A DNA stretch of 59,043 nt from a virus. Below are positions 1-8,233 of this stretch, one piece after another. Each line of letters opens with the position of its first letter. The stretch's first letter is position 1. The notes under the pieces were generated by a model, which saw nothing but the letters and a program-made list of their open reading frames with translations, had not been told where the DNA came from and did not search any database. Location: IMG/VR virus record IMGVR_UViG_3300025137_000040, positions 1 through 59,043 of that record; one strand, written 5' to 3'. The position numbers and the translations under genes were made by a program.

Positions 1-99
1 AGTATCGCTACCTCACTTTTTGTCGCGCCTGTCGATGTCACCGTCAAAAAAGTCAGCGTTTCGTACTTAACAAATGACAATGCCGGATCGTCCTACGAT
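1..99. repeat. Terminal direct repeat (circularisation overlap), left copy
   Basis: These 99 bases are identical to 58945-59043. The repeat lies inside a tail-fibre reading frame that continues unbroken across the join, so it looks like the overlap left when a circular or circularly permuted molecule is assembled, rather than a physical terminal repeat bounded by gene ends. An overlap of an odd number such as 99 is typical of a de Bruijn assembler k-mer (inference). The circle would be 58,944 bp. Confidence 0.9.
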
Positions 100-339
100 G
101 AGATCGAACTCGATTTCGGGACTATTAACCTTGAGGACGGCACCATTTCGGACAATGGATTTTCGGTCAATTGGTCACCCGAATCAAACACTGGGGTTTC
201 CGCAACAAACTTAACCGAGAATGTTTCTCAGGGCTCAGTTTTTGGAGTAGGATTCCTTAATGAAAACCAAACATCGCTGGCAGGTGACTCATATAATGGT
301 TTAGTCATCACACTTATTTTTGAGGATGATGACGCCTAG
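1..339 (+). CDS. Collagen-like tail fibre, C-terminal part (continues from 58108-59043)
   Basis: Codon 1 is AGT at 1-3 and the frame stays open to TAG at 337-339. It is the in-frame continuation of the gene starting at 58108; the joined protein would be 391 residues. This part lacks Gly-X-Y repeats and is rich in Ser, Thr, Asn and Asp, like a fibre tip or receptor-binding domain (inference). The stop codon lies inside the start of the glycosyltransferase gene, so the two are translationally coupled. Partial only because of where the circle was cut. Confidence 0.85.
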   Translation, partial: SIATSLFVAPVDVTVKKVSVSYLTNDNAGSSYDEIELDFGTINLEDGTISDNGFSVNWSPESNTGVSATNLTENVSQGSVFGVGFLNENQTSLAGDSYNGLVITLIFEDDDA

Positions 340-1357
340 CGTCCAGGTCACCTACCATCCTAATGCTGCTTGTCAGAGGGTGAGAAAAAAACTCTTGGGT
401 GATGCTAAGGTTGAGCCCCGTAAACTAGTAGAGCAGAGGCTTCCCTATGGTCAGCTATCGCGGGATTTGCCTATTCGACCACTCAGCCTCGGCGGGTGTA
501 GCGAGGTCACGCTCCTGAGGCACAGGCCCGGGCTTGGTGACATGGTCTCTCTGATGGGCGCTATTGATCGTTTCAAAGAACAGCATCCCGGCGTAGCCAT
601 CACGTTACTTGGTGAGCACCCCATTCTATCCATTGCTGAAAACCACCCAAGCATTGATCGTGTGATTTCAGATAAAGGGGAGCTAAATTTAAAATCACAG
701 TTTGTTGATCTCTCCAATCCCGGCCCGTGTGCGGTGCTAGAAGGGTATTTCCGCTCACCGGAACCGGCTAACCGGTCGCTTCTGTTTGCGGCAGCCCTTG
801 GGTTGCAAAAAACAAATACACCGCAGGTCTTCATAACTGAGGAGGAGCGCGAGTGGGCAAGACAATGGTTCGCAGAGCGAGGTCTAGAAAAGCCGGTTGG
901 CGTTGTTTATCAAACCGCTTCTAGAATCAAAAATTTTCTTAACCTGCCTGAGCTGTTTACGCGGGTTCAGTGGGATTTCGACGCCTACCTCATAGAACAT
1001 GAGGAGGTTGGAGCAGCGGAGCCCACCACTCAGGGTTTAACCATACGCGAGCAAGCGGCTCTCATAGGTGAGAGTAAAGCTGTCATAAGTCCGGACACTG
1101 GTTGGTTGCATGTAGCGGGATCGCTGGGGATTCCTTTGATTGGTCTGTTCGGAAGTTATCCTGCACAGCAGACGATGAGCATCTATCAAGTTCCCACCCT
1201 GCCGGTGGTCGGATATTGCCCCTTGGGCCAACAGCCTTGCAGGGGCAGGATCCCCTGCTCGATTGAAGAGGGGTTCGAGCACCCTCCGTGTTTATCTCAA
1301 ACTGTAGGAGAGGTGTTCCCTCAAATTAAATCCTTTTTGAATAGGTATGCCGCATAA
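326..1357 (+). CDS. Glycosyltransferase family 9-like (heptosyltransferase-like)
   Basis: This 343-residue protein probably transfers a sugar from an activated donor. The N-terminal half has a nucleotide-sugar-transferase-like RPGLGDMVSLMGAI segment, resembling the GD-containing loop of heptosyltransferases. The C-terminal half carries the GT9 signature SPDTGWLHVAGSLGIPLIGLFG-type segment (about residues 255-275), where the family binds ADP-sugar. ATG 326 (or 329) is preferred over an upstream TTG at 320. It overlaps the fibre stop by 14 nt, and its own end overlaps the next gene by 11 nt. With the neighbouring sulfotransferase it probably modifies host envelope glycans or the phage's own fibre (inference). 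Bacterial GT9 enzymes build the LPS core; the acceptor here is unknown. Confidence 0.8.
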   Translation: MMTPSVQVTYHPNAACQRVRKKLLGDAKVEPRKLVEQRLPYGQLSRDLPIRPLSLGGCSEVTLLRHRPGLGDMVSLMGAIDRFKEQHPGVAITLLGEHPILSIAENHPSIDRVISDKGELNLKSQFVDLSNPGPCAVLEGYFRSPEPANRSLLFAAALGLQKTNTPQVFITEEEREWARQWFAERGLEKPVGVVYQTASRIKNFLNLPELFTRVQWDFDAYLIEHEEVGAAEPTTQGLTIREQAALIGESKAVISPDTGWLHVAGSLGIPLIGLFGSYPAQQTMSIYQVPTLPVVGYCPLGQQPCRGRIPCSIEEGFEHPPCLSQTVGEVFPQIKSFLNRYAA

Positions 1358-2021
1358 CTACTCTAACCCTAGGTCTGATTTTCCTGTGTCCGTCGAGTCG
1401 CCGGGCCACGAATGTTTGTGGCTTTTACACATTCCAGGCAACGCTGGTGGTAGCATTAGAAAAGTGATAGGCCAGTTTGGAGGGAATCACAGATCGTTCC
1501 ACCATCACACGGCAAGCAAAATGCTCCAAGTATTTGAGTACGCTCGTAGCAAGCAGCTTTTTGCTATCATCAGAGATCCAGTTGATCGTGCCTTGAAGGC
1601 TTGGGCTTGGTGCTCAAAGCCAAAAACTTGGGGGCCTTTGGTTTCAGATGAGGAGGCGTCTGTGTACTCGACATTATTCGGGGCCAGTGACCCGTCTTTA
1701 TTTTTCGAGTCAGTCGATTTTAATGCGCTCACAAAGATCTGCCATCACTTCACTCCGCAGGTTGATTATCTTGACGCCCCTAACATAGAGTTAATTAGCT
1801 TCGAAGACCTGCAAGAGGGGCTGGACCGTTTGGTAGACCAGTATGGTGGTAGCAGAGTAATGCTTCCCACTAAGCCAGAGCATGCCTCGGGGCGGCCTAG
1901 CTCCGACTCTCTAAGCCCGCTAGCTAAGTCTAGGATCCTCGATTTTTATTCGAGGGATTCAGACCTCCATAGAGAAATATTTCGTACCTTTTTAACCGCT
2001 CGTGAATATGCGAGCATATGA
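1347..2021 (+). CDS. Sulfotransferase-like protein
   Basis: 224 residues. The N-terminal HIPGNAGGSIRKVIG segment (about residues 27-41) resembles the 5'-phosphosulfate-binding loop (HIPKTGGTS type) of PAPS-dependent sulfotransferases. The later FAIIRDPVDRALKAW segment matches the 3'-phosphate-binding motif (RDPVDR). Such enzymes move sulfate from PAPS to carbohydrate or other hydroxyls. The start ATG lies inside the end of the glycosyltransferase gene. A second, unrelated-looking sulfotransferase-like gene lies at 7089. Family assignment rests on these motifs; substrate unknown. Confidence 0.72.
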   Translation: MPHNYSNPRSDFPVSVESPGHECLWLLHIPGNAGGSIRKVIGQFGGNHRSFHHHTASKMLQVFEYARSKQLFAIIRDPVDRALKAWAWCSKPKTWGPLVSDEEASVYSTLFGASDPSLFFESVDFNALTKICHHFTPQVDYLDAPNIELISFEDLQEGLDRLVDQYGGSRVMLPTKPEHASGRPSSDSLSPLAKSRILDFYSRDSDLHREIFRTFLTAREYASI

Positions 2022-2055
2022 CAAACAACAAAACAACAAAACAACAACTGATATT
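2010..2055 (+). promoter_or_regulatory. Palindrome and CAA-rich leader of the holin gene
   Basis: The segment begins with ATATGC-GA-GCATAT, a perfect 6-bp inverted repeat. It is followed by about 35 nt made almost only of A and C (CAACAAAACAACAAAACAACAAC), with no Shine-Dalgarno before ATG 2056. The leader can be read in frame from an upstream GTG, but its similarity to the A/C-rich leaders of the minus-strand gene array argues that it is untranslated. It may expose an unstructured start to ribosomes (inference). Confidence 0.5.
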
Positions 2056-2235
2056 ATGAACAAAGAATCTATTCTGGGTGTCGTACGTCACCTTCTCACA
2101 TTTTCGGGTGGGCTTTTGGTGACCAAGGGCATTGGCCTTGATGAACAAATGATGCTCGAAGCAGTGGGAAGTATTATCACACTCATCGGTATCGTCTGGT
2201 CTGTCCGTCAGAAGAAAAAGCCGATCGAGGGTTGA
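2056..2235 (+). CDS. Small holin, Pam3-gp28-like
   Basis: 59 residues beginning MNKESILGVVRHLLTF. Two hydrophobic stretches (about residues 6-25 and 31-47) flank a short GLDEQ turn, and the tail is basic (RQKKK). From memory, the spacing and the ILGxVRHxLT start match the Pam3-gp28 family of putative phage holins, which permeabilise the inner membrane at lysis. The position directly before spanin and amidase genes supports this. ATG 2056 is chosen over upstream starts because the upstream segment is the CAA-rich leader. Confidence 0.75.
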   Translation: MNKESILGVVRHLLTFSGGLLVTKGIGLDEQMMLEAVGSIITLIGIVWSVRQKKKPIEG

Positions 2236-2238
2236 TAT

Positions 2239-2487
2239 ATGACTTTGATCAAAGCTTTGGCGGCGGCGTTAAACGCGCTCGCCGCCTTTCTGAAGTACGT
2301 CTACCCAGTCAAACAGCTTAGAGAAATCCACAAGGACATTGACAACTATGAAGATCAGATTATGGAGCTTGGCCATATTGGTAATGCTCACTCCAAGCTG
2401 CAGCTGGAAGTCCTCCACAAAAGGAAGACTAGAACTGAACGACTCCTCTCTGTATTCACCTCCGACGGTGACTACCCTCCCAGGTGA
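2239..2487 (+). CDS. Probable inner-membrane spanin subunit (Rz-like)
   Basis: 82 residues. One N-terminal hydrophobic segment (LIKALAAALNALAAFLKYVYPV) is followed by a charged, helical, heptad-rich region (residues 24-75), the layout of an i-spanin: a membrane anchor with a periplasmic coiled coil. It overlaps, in another frame, a lipoprotein gene starting at 2348, the usual Rz/Rz1 arrangement. It starts 3 nt after the holin stop. The function, fusing inner and outer membranes in the last step of lysis, is inferred from architecture and context rather than sequence identity. Confidence 0.65.
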   Translation: MTLIKALAAALNALAAFLKYVYPVKQLREIHKDIDNYEDQIMELGHIGNAHSKLQLEVLHKRKTRTERLLSVFTSDGDYPPR

Positions 2488-2581
2488 GGTGTATCGATTT
2501 AAAGAGGGCAAGTTGGTCGGACGGGGGGAGCGCTTTCACTCACACGCCTCATATATGAGAGCGCTAATAATCGGCAAGTGA
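2348..2581 (+). CDS. Probable outer-membrane spanin lipoprotein (Rz1-like)
   Basis: 77 residues in the +1 frame relative to the i-spanin, overlapping it by 140 nt and extending past it. The start MKIRLWSLAILVMLTPSCS is a signal peptide with a lipobox-like LTPSC, so Cys18 would be lipidated. A lipoprotein in an alternative frame over an Rz-like gene is the classic two-component spanin layout. ATG 2348 is chosen because translation from the in-frame TTG 2339 only adds residues before the signal peptide. It implies a Gram-negative-type host with an outer membrane. Confidence 0.68.
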   Translation: MKIRLWSLAILVMLTPSCSWKSSTKGRLELNDSSLYSPPTVTTLPGEVYRFKEGKLVGRGERFHSHASYMRALIIGK

Positions 2582-2600
2582 AGTCCTAGTTTCATTGGTT

Positions 2601-3404
2601 ATGGGTAGACTAAACGAACAAAACGAGGCTGCAGTTTGGACTGAGGTTTGGAGATTGAACAACGGTCACTACGGTGAGATAGGGGAGGGTAACCGTAACC
2701 GCCTTCTATCTGTTTTCTATAGTTTACTGGACTATCCCGAGGGGGAGAGTCCTGGCACTCCGGTTCCTATTAAAGCCCTTTCCAGAGAGGCTTCCCGTCC
2801 ATTCCTTTCGGCAAACTCTATCGAAGGTTATGAGCCCCCTGAGTGGCTTGTAAGAGGAAGCGACTTCCCAATTGTGGGCCGAAGGTTTTCAGCCTCGGAG
2901 TTTGTTGAGTATTTAGGATCTGAAGACCTAGACAGTATGGAGTGGGAGCCCACTGGTATAACTGTTCATCACACCGCTTACCCCTACCTCGAGATGAGGC
3001 CAGAGGGCTTTACCGAGGCCCACATGAAAAACCTCCGGTCTTATTATAAAAACACTAGGGGATGGCGTTCAGGCCCCCATCTTTTCACGGATGACCACGG
3101 TATTTGGGTTCTCACTCCACTCACTAAGCGGGGGGTGCATGCTTCTTCTTTTAATGCTTCGAGGATAGGTATTGAAATGTTGGGAGACTTTGACCACAAA
3201 GATGATCCCGACAGCGGGAGAGGGAAGGCCTGCACTGATTTTGCTAAGTTTGCCGCTGCGGCTTTGATGAAGCACATTCCAATATCGACGGGAAAACTTA
3301 ATTTCCACAGGCACGATCCCCTAACATCAAAGTCTTGCCCCGGTAAAAAGGTCGATTTTCGCCTCTTTGAGGAGGATGTAATCTCGATTTATGATACAAT
3401 ATAA
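2601..3404 (+). CDS. Endolysin: N-acetylmuramoyl-L-alanine amidase (amidase_2/PGRP type)
   Basis: 267 residues. The N-terminal ~110 residues are a linker or unknown domain; the C-terminal ~155 form a zinc amidase. The visible metal-ligand motifs are TVHHTAY near residue 120, NFHRHD near residue 234 and KSCPGKKVDF near residue 244, matching the His/His/Cys ligands of the family. It cleaves the bond between MurNAc and L-Ala. No signal peptide is visible, so export would rely on the holin. ATG 2601 is preferred to TTG 2595. It is the third component of the lysis cassette. Confidence 0.88.
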   Translation: MGRLNEQNEAAVWTEVWRLNNGHYGEIGEGNRNRLLSVFYSLLDYPEGESPGTPVPIKALSREASRPFLSANSIEGYEPPEWLVRGSDFPIVGRRFSASEFVEYLGSEDLDSMEWEPTGITVHHTAYPYLEMRPEGFTEAHMKNLRSYYKNTRGWRSGPHLFTDDHGIWVLTPLTKRGVHASSFNASRIGIEMLGDFDHKDDPDSGRGKACTDFAKFAAAALMKHIPISTGKLNFHRHDPLTSKSCPGKKVDFRLFEEDVISIYDTI

Positions 3405-3415
3405 TATGCGGAAAT

Positions 3416-3676
3416 ATGATACCAAGCCAACAAAAGCCATTTAACTTAATCGGAGAGTTTCTAGAGGTACTCCATCAGGGAACTCCGACTCAGGACAAGG
3501 CCCTAGCGGGACTATCCTCAGTGTTGTCTGTAGCCCTAACGCTTTCAGATATCGCTACTTTCATTGGTGCAATTGTAGGGCTAGCCACGTTTTTTCATAT
3601 TTTAATTAGGATCAAGATAGCTCTAGTCGATTTAAAAATTAGGAGGAAGGAGTCCCATAAAGATGGCAAAGATTAA
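3416..3676 (+). CDS. Small membrane protein of the lysis region
   Basis: 86 residues with one or two close hydrophobic stretches (about 27-64, ALAGLSSVLSVAL and FIGAIVGLATFFHIL) and a strongly basic C-terminus (KIRRKESHKDGKD). It could be a second holin or an antiholin, but no family is recognised. It overlaps the next gene by 14 nt. The short upstream gap contains an ATATGCGG motif and flanking ATATGATAC repeats rather than an obvious Shine-Dalgarno. Confidence 0.6.
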   Translation: MIPSQQKPFNLIGEFLEVLHQGTPTQDKALAGLSSVLSVALTLSDIATFIGAIVGLATFFHILIRIKIALVDLKIRRKESHKDGKD

Positions 3677-5387
3677 TCCAGCCCCAGGTCGGAATAGGAT
3701 TCTGACTTTCGCCACTCCAAAAGTCGGGGACCTCATCTTCTATGAGACCCACGACATCACCCTCCCCGAGTACAGTGAGCCCAAGGAGTATGGCCAGCCT
3801 TATCCCGGCGGCAATTATCCAGACCACGTATTGGTATTTATTTCTCCTCACGGTGATGGTAACGGGCATTGGTCCCGTTGGTATTATGCGGCGAAACGGG
3901 ATAGTCAGGATGACTATAACTTTGAGTTAGACGGAGACACCCGCCTTGTTCGAACTTACATAGTTCCCCGGAAAGAATATTTAGAGGGTGGTTACGTAGA
4001 GCCTGCTTACGGGTCTGCTGACTCTTCTTTTTCTGAGTTTAAATATGGCAGCCAGGACGTTAAGCGTATCGGTCAAAAAGAGCTGGATTCATACTTTGTT
4101 GTCATTAGACAAAATTTTCTTAACGACTCTATTACTCAGTCAATTAGCGAATCAGGTTCTAGTAGGGGGGAGACCTCCTCTGAAACCTCTGTGGGAACCA
4201 CAGCAGCAGCCTCGGCTGTATCCCCTGGAATTGTTCTGCAGAGGAGAAGCAACCTTACCGCAGAGGAGCTTTGGCAGAACACCGAAGAAGTATTAGATCT
4301 TAGGGAGGGCGTGAACCAAACCTCGGTTGACTACAAGCCTGGTTTGAAGACCACAAGAACTTCGGAACTGTCCTCCACTGAGCCCTATGAGGCAGGGGAC
4401 GATACATCATTTGCAAAAGACCTCGTCACAACAGATGTGAATAATGCTGATGCTGTGTGGAAAGCCAATCGAGAGGCGCGAGTGTCAGATCCTTCAACGG
4501 GAGAAGAAACGACTACGCAGTTGGGCGGCGGCATGGTCTCTGTTGACCTTGGTATGGTCGATGAGTCCGCCTCTGCTGACCAGGGCCTTTACGTGTTGTC
4601 CTCCCAGGTTAGTCCTATTGGTAAAGGAGACGCTCTAAAGAGAACCAGAACAATTGATTCTTTTCCTACGCTCACTGAGGAAGTCTACGATGAGTCTGTG
4701 GGTCAATTTGTGAAGGTTACAAAAGATGTTATCGCTGCCGGTTCAGAGTCGGGCTCTGCAACACCAGGAAATATAACCGAGATCAAGCCTGTTGATAAGT
4801 GGAGGTCCATAAAGATTAACACTCAATATGTTACCTCTCCGGTGGGGTATACTGAGACCTTTCCTATCGTTGATACTTATCAGTACCCGCCGGTTCTTAA
4901 CAGTGCGGAGTTTCAATTCGTTTATGCTTATGCTCATTCGAATGGCAGGACCGACTACGCGGAGGATATGGCTCTTATATATGACTTGAGCGAGTCCTAT
5001 TCCACGGCCGTCGAAGGGAAGGTTTTGCGAATCACAACGGATGATCCGGAGACGGTGGCTGACACTTATAGACAAGAGGTTAAAACACAGTTATCGAGTC
5101 ACACCATATCCTATATGGCGGCTTGGTTTTGGGTTAGCAACATTCCCACTGAGGCTATTGCTAAGGCTAATTTAAGGACCTTCCAGACCCCAATGGCTGT
5201 GATCCCCAATGCTATTACTTTGGTTGCCCCGAATCCTGCTGCGGCACTTATTTCAATTGACCGTAAGCAAACCAGCACTCTACCAGCCGGGGGCACTGTG
5301 CCCTCTGGTTGGACAACTGTAGACATACAGACCTCCAGAGCAAAACTCGGGTTGTTTACGGTTTCCGTTAAGCAGTTGAACCTGTAA
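3663..5387 (+). CDS. Putative tail/virion structural protein
   Basis: 574 residues, no recognised family. The N-terminal ~110 residues are rich in aromatic residues and proline (VGDLIFYETHD, WSRWYY) and look globular. Residues ~160-210 are low-complexity Ser/Thr/Ala, and the remainder is Thr/Ser/Val-rich, suggesting beta structure. A strong Shine-Dalgarno (AGGAGGAAGGAG at about 3641) precedes ATG 3663, unlike the minus-strand accessory genes. The series with 5387 and 6316, each starting on the stop of the previous gene, fits tail or appendage proteins (inference). Confidence 0.65.
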   Translation: MAKINPAPGRNRILTFATPKVGDLIFYETHDITLPEYSEPKEYGQPYPGGNYPDHVLVFISPHGDGNGHWSRWYYAAKRDSQDDYNFELDGDTRLVRTYIVPRKEYLEGGYVEPAYGSADSSFSEFKYGSQDVKRIGQKELDSYFVVIRQNFLNDSITQSISESGSSRGETSSETSVGTTAAASAVSPGIVLQRRSNLTAEELWQNTEEVLDLREGVNQTSVDYKPGLKTTRTSELSSTEPYEAGDDTSFAKDLVTTDVNNADAVWKANREARVSDPSTGEETTTQLGGGMVSVDLGMVDESASADQGLYVLSSQVSPIGKGDALKRTRTIDSFPTLTEEVYDESVGQFVKVTKDVIAAGSESGSATPGNITEIKPVDKWRSIKINTQYVTSPVGYTETFPIVDTYQYPPVLNSAEFQFVYAYAHSNGRTDYAEDMALIYDLSESYSTAVEGKVLRITTDDPETVADTYRQEVKTQLSSHTISYMAAWFWVSNIPTEAIAKANLRTFQTPMAVIPNAITLVAPNPAAALISIDRKQTSTLPAGGTVPSGWTTVDIQTSRAKLGLFTVSVKQLNL

Positions 5388-6316
5388 TGCAAAAAGATAA
5401 TAGACCTGGTTTTCCTGGATTGGAAAGCGCTGAGGAGTTCCGTCAGAGCGGAGGGCTTCTAGGTGCGGCTGAGAAAGGTAATGCCGAAGCAGAAGGTGAG
5501 GAGGTGGCCCCTGCTGATGAGCCGCCAGGCCAACTCGACGGGGATGAGGAGAGTCCCCAAAGAACCTCCAGGGGAGAGCAGGTAGAGAATGCGCCCCCAC
5601 TAAGCTCCGGACGTGCCCGTGCGGCAGAGAGGGCCCGAATTCGGGAAGAGACGCGAGAGGTCCGAAAGGAGCAGGCGAGGGCTAACCAACAGGCCCTAGC
5701 GGAGCAGAACCGACAGTCAGGCCTCGACGATGTTCAGTTTAATAACCTAGATGATAACGAAGTTTTCAAGGCTTTACTGGATGCTGAGCCTGGCGCTTTA
5801 GTTACGGAAGGGGCTAGACTCACCGGTAACTCGATACAAAGAGCTTATGTACCTACTCCCACGGCCCCACCTGTGGGATCAGGCAAGCAAGATGGAGGTG
5901 GAGGTAAGGCTGGCCCCGCCCTCCCATACTCGCTTTCTCCTAGCGGTAGCGATGTTTTAGTAACCTATGGTTATGTCAAGGCTAGGAATGAAGATATCAG
6001 CTATGAAAGGACTGCAACCGACATGGACATTACTGATGGTTTCACGGTTTCTTCACCATCAAACGATGATTGGATAAGCCTAAAAGTAGAAGTTGAGTAT
6101 CCGAATGTGGCAATGGAGCTAACGATTGATGTCACTAATGGCTCTTCTCCACCCACTGATGTGGCACCGGTCAGTGGGGGATCAAGTGGTTATTACTATC
6201 TCCCTCTCGGTCAGGTTTCTATATCAGGAAGTGACCTCACGACAACCAGCCTCGCGAGTTCAAGTTTTCTTTTCGACATCGCTTGTGATGGTATGGCTGT
6301 CTGGGGAAGACTGTAA
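5387..6316 (+). CDS. Putative virion protein with disordered charged N-terminus
   Basis: 309 residues. Residues 10-110 are acidic then Arg/Glu-rich and likely disordered or coiled coil (RARAAERARIREETREVRKEQARAN region). After a Gly-rich linker near residue 165, the C-terminal ~135 residues look like a compact beta domain. Its ATG uses the last A of the previous TAA. No family is recognised; the two-part structure suggests an adaptor joining an appendage to the particle (inference). Confidence 0.6.
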   Translation: MQKDNRPGFPGLESAEEFRQSGGLLGAAEKGNAEAEGEEVAPADEPPGQLDGDEESPQRTSRGEQVENAPPLSSGRARAAERARIREETREVRKEQARANQQALAEQNRQSGLDDVQFNNLDDNEVFKALLDAEPGALVTEGARLTGNSIQRAYVPTPTAPPVGSGKQDGGGGKAGPALPYSLSPSGSDVLVTYGYVKARNEDISYERTATDMDITDGFTVSSPSNDDWISLKVEVEYPNVAMELTIDVTNGSSPPTDVAPVSGGSSGYYYLPLGQVSISGSDLTTTSLASSSFLFDIACDGMAVWGRL

Positions 6317-7080
6317 TGAGTGTACCTGCCTCTGAGTATCGGTCTTCTGGGGGTCACCCTGCACTCCACGTTTTTCGGGGAAGTAACTGGCCCTGTGAGA
6401 CCGACTTGATGTTAACCATGACGATTTCTTGGACCGAAGAAGACTCCAAGGATACCCATAGAAGATACTTCGGTAAGCTGTGGGCCAACGGGTTGCCCGT
6501 GGACATACCGGTGGAGACCTCCTCTGGGAGAGACACTTTGACCACCTACATAACTACTAGTACGATCACCACCGGCACTGTCCCAGTATACCAGGGTAAC
6601 GCTTATATAGTTGGTTACCGCGATTTTAGCTCATGGAAGTGGGGTGAAGGGGATATTAATTTCATCGAGGGTCCAGATGGGCATGCCACTGATGTTTCTG
6701 GACAAGGAGATGAGTGGTGCAGCTCGGGCGCGATGAGGTTTCGGCACCTGAAGCTAGAAGCTGGCACCTACAGCCCAACTAACACAACCGCTGCCCAGAC
6801 TACTGGCAGCTTCTTTAGCTTTGGACTTTGGGGGATTCAGGAAAGAGTCCCCAACTTTCCCGATTACTTTACAGCCCTCTCTGTAAATGGGTCTGCGGGT
6901 AACGAAGCTGCTGTTTTCCGAGACTGCAGTAGCTTCACGGGAGGCCTGCCTGATCCTGGAACCTTTACCACGAACACCACCGCCATATCCAATGCCCATA
7001 CCAATTCTATCACAATAGATGACGGGGCTACTGTTTCGTGGGCTGCCACAAATGCCAGCGCCTCAGGTTGGCAGACTTGA
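6316..7080 (+). CDS. Putative tail fibre/appendage protein
   Basis: 254 residues, rich in Thr, Ser, Gly and aromatic residues with few charges (TTYITTSTITTGTVPVYQG; FFSFGLWGIQE), the composition of beta-rich fibre or receptor-binding proteins. The ATG overlaps the preceding TAA. No signal peptide, catalytic motif or recognised family is visible. The final codons are followed within 9 nt by the sulfotransferase-like gene at 7089. Confidence 0.6.
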   Translation: MSVPASEYRSSGGHPALHVFRGSNWPCETDLMLTMTISWTEEDSKDTHRRYFGKLWANGLPVDIPVETSSGRDTLTTYITTSTITTGTVPVYQGNAYIVGYRDFSSWKWGEGDINFIEGPDGHATDVSGQGDEWCSSGAMRFRHLKLEAGTYSPTNTTAAQTTGSFFSFGLWGIQERVPNFPDYFTALSVNGSAGNEAAVFRDCSSFTGGLPDPGTFTTNTTAISNAHTNSITIDDGATVSWAATNASASGWQT

Positions 7081-7088
7081 TATTCCAA

Positions 7089-8171
7089 ATGCCTAACATC
7101 ATTGCAGTAACAGGGAGCCCTCGGGGAGGAACTTCTCTTTCAATGCAGCTTTTTGCTCACTCACTCGGCGAAGGCAGGATTATATACAGTGAGCCCCAGG
7201 CCCAGCCCCGCAATATGCTCCCTCCCGAGGTTAAGGCCCTTCAAAGTTGGGTCGAGGTTCGAGATGGCTTCAGTGAAAAGAGGGATCTGAAGTCTGAGTT
7301 AAACCCCCGAGGCTTCTACGAGGGCTGGCCGTGCATGGGTATTCCTTGGAGTTTGGTTAACCATCAACGAATCAAGGAGGTAGAGTCGGAGTCGAGCAGG
7401 CGGGTAGCAAAGATTGTTGGGGAGGGGCTCCTTAAAACGAATCCAGAATACATAGAGTCTTTGGTAGTGGTCCTTCGACCACCTAGGTTTGTTGCTAATT
7501 CCCAGGAGAAGCTTGTCGGCCCAATAAACATAAGGGACAGAGACCAGGGCATGCACAATGTCAGAAGGGAAGCAAAAGTACATAACCCGGATTTTTGGCT
7601 TAGCCATATGGTGAGCATTGCCCGTTGGGTAAAAGACTTCCCTGGCGTTCCTGTCCATATTATTGAATATGAAAACCTACTCGATCCCGATAGGAGAGAG
7701 GATGAGCTTGGTAAACTACAGGCTTTTATCGGCGAGGGCGATTTTGTTGGTGGAGGATCCAAGGTGATTGACCCCTCTTTGCGGAGGTCCTCCCCCAGAG
7801 AGGGTAACACCCCAGGGGTTGAGAGTGATTTCGTATTTGCCGACAGTCTGTATCCTTTGCTACGCGATAAGGATTGGGCAGGGGTTTCCAAATCTGTTGG
7901 TGAGCACAACCGTAAAAAGCTGCAACAGGCTAGAAGAAGTAAACCCGATAACTATCTGTGCTACCGGGTAAACCTTCCGGTCCATAGGAAGACTTGCTTA
8001 GAATGTGTCAAAGGGGGGACAGTAATGAACAACCTCAAAAAACGGGCTGATGACACAGATGTTAACTGGAGAAAAGAGCCCTGTGTTTTCGAGTGTGCTC
8101 TACGTGTAGATGGAGCGGCTTATAAAACACCCGAGGACAGCATAAAGGGCAACTTTTGGGAAGTTAACTAA
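7089..8171 (+). CDS. Second sulfotransferase-like protein (P-loop PSB motif)
   Basis: 360 residues. The N-terminus IIAVTGSPRGGTSLSMQLF has the SPRxGT loop that binds the 5'-phosphosulfate of PAPS in bacterial sulfotransferases. LVVVLRPPRFVANSQ (about residue 120) is in the place of the 3'-phosphate motif but is divergent. The last ~60 residues hold Cys pairs (TCLECV, PCVFEC), perhaps a metal site, which is unusual in this family. ATG 7089 is chosen because upstream codons overlap the preceding gene. Its location among tail genes suggests modification of host glycans or of the fibre. A nucleotide kinase is an alternative reading of the P-loop. Confidence 0.62.
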   Translation: MPNIIAVTGSPRGGTSLSMQLFAHSLGEGRIIYSEPQAQPRNMLPPEVKALQSWVEVRDGFSEKRDLKSELNPRGFYEGWPCMGIPWSLVNHQRIKEVESESSRRVAKIVGEGLLKTNPEYIESLVVVLRPPRFVANSQEKLVGPINIRDRDQGMHNVRREAKVHNPDFWLSHMVSIARWVKDFPGVPVHIIEYENLLDPDRREDELGKLQAFIGEGDFVGGGSKVIDPSLRRSSPREGNTPGVESDFVFADSLYPLLRDKDWAGVSKSVGEHNRKKLQQARRSKPDNYLCYRVNLPVHRKTCLECVKGGTVMNNLKKRADDTDVNWRKEPCVFECALRVDGAAYKTPEDSIKGNFWEVN

Positions 8172-8193
8172 ATCCTCTTCAAGTCATAATTGC

Positions 8194-8233
8194 GTTGAAA
8201 ATACAGTAAATTCCCGTAATATTATACTCGCAT
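8194..8233 (+). promoter_or_regulatory. Putative promoter before the 8234 gene
   Basis: In the 62-nt gap TTGAAA (8194-8199) is followed after 16 nt by TAATAT, then CGCATATG overlapping the start codon at 8234. This resembles a sigma70-type promoter giving a very short leader. The CGCATATG ending matches the motif seen at many other gene junctions in this genome. No Shine-Dalgarno is visible. Confidence 0.4.

Noticed and set aside
1-99. Physical direct terminal repeats as in T7
   Set aside because: The repeat lies within a gene with a continuous frame and has the look of an assembly overlap; T7-like repeats are normally intergenic.
451-834. Minus-strand ORF of 127 codons over the glycosyltransferase gene
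   Set aside because: It is a shadow of a well-supported GT9 gene on the other strand, with no leader or domain.
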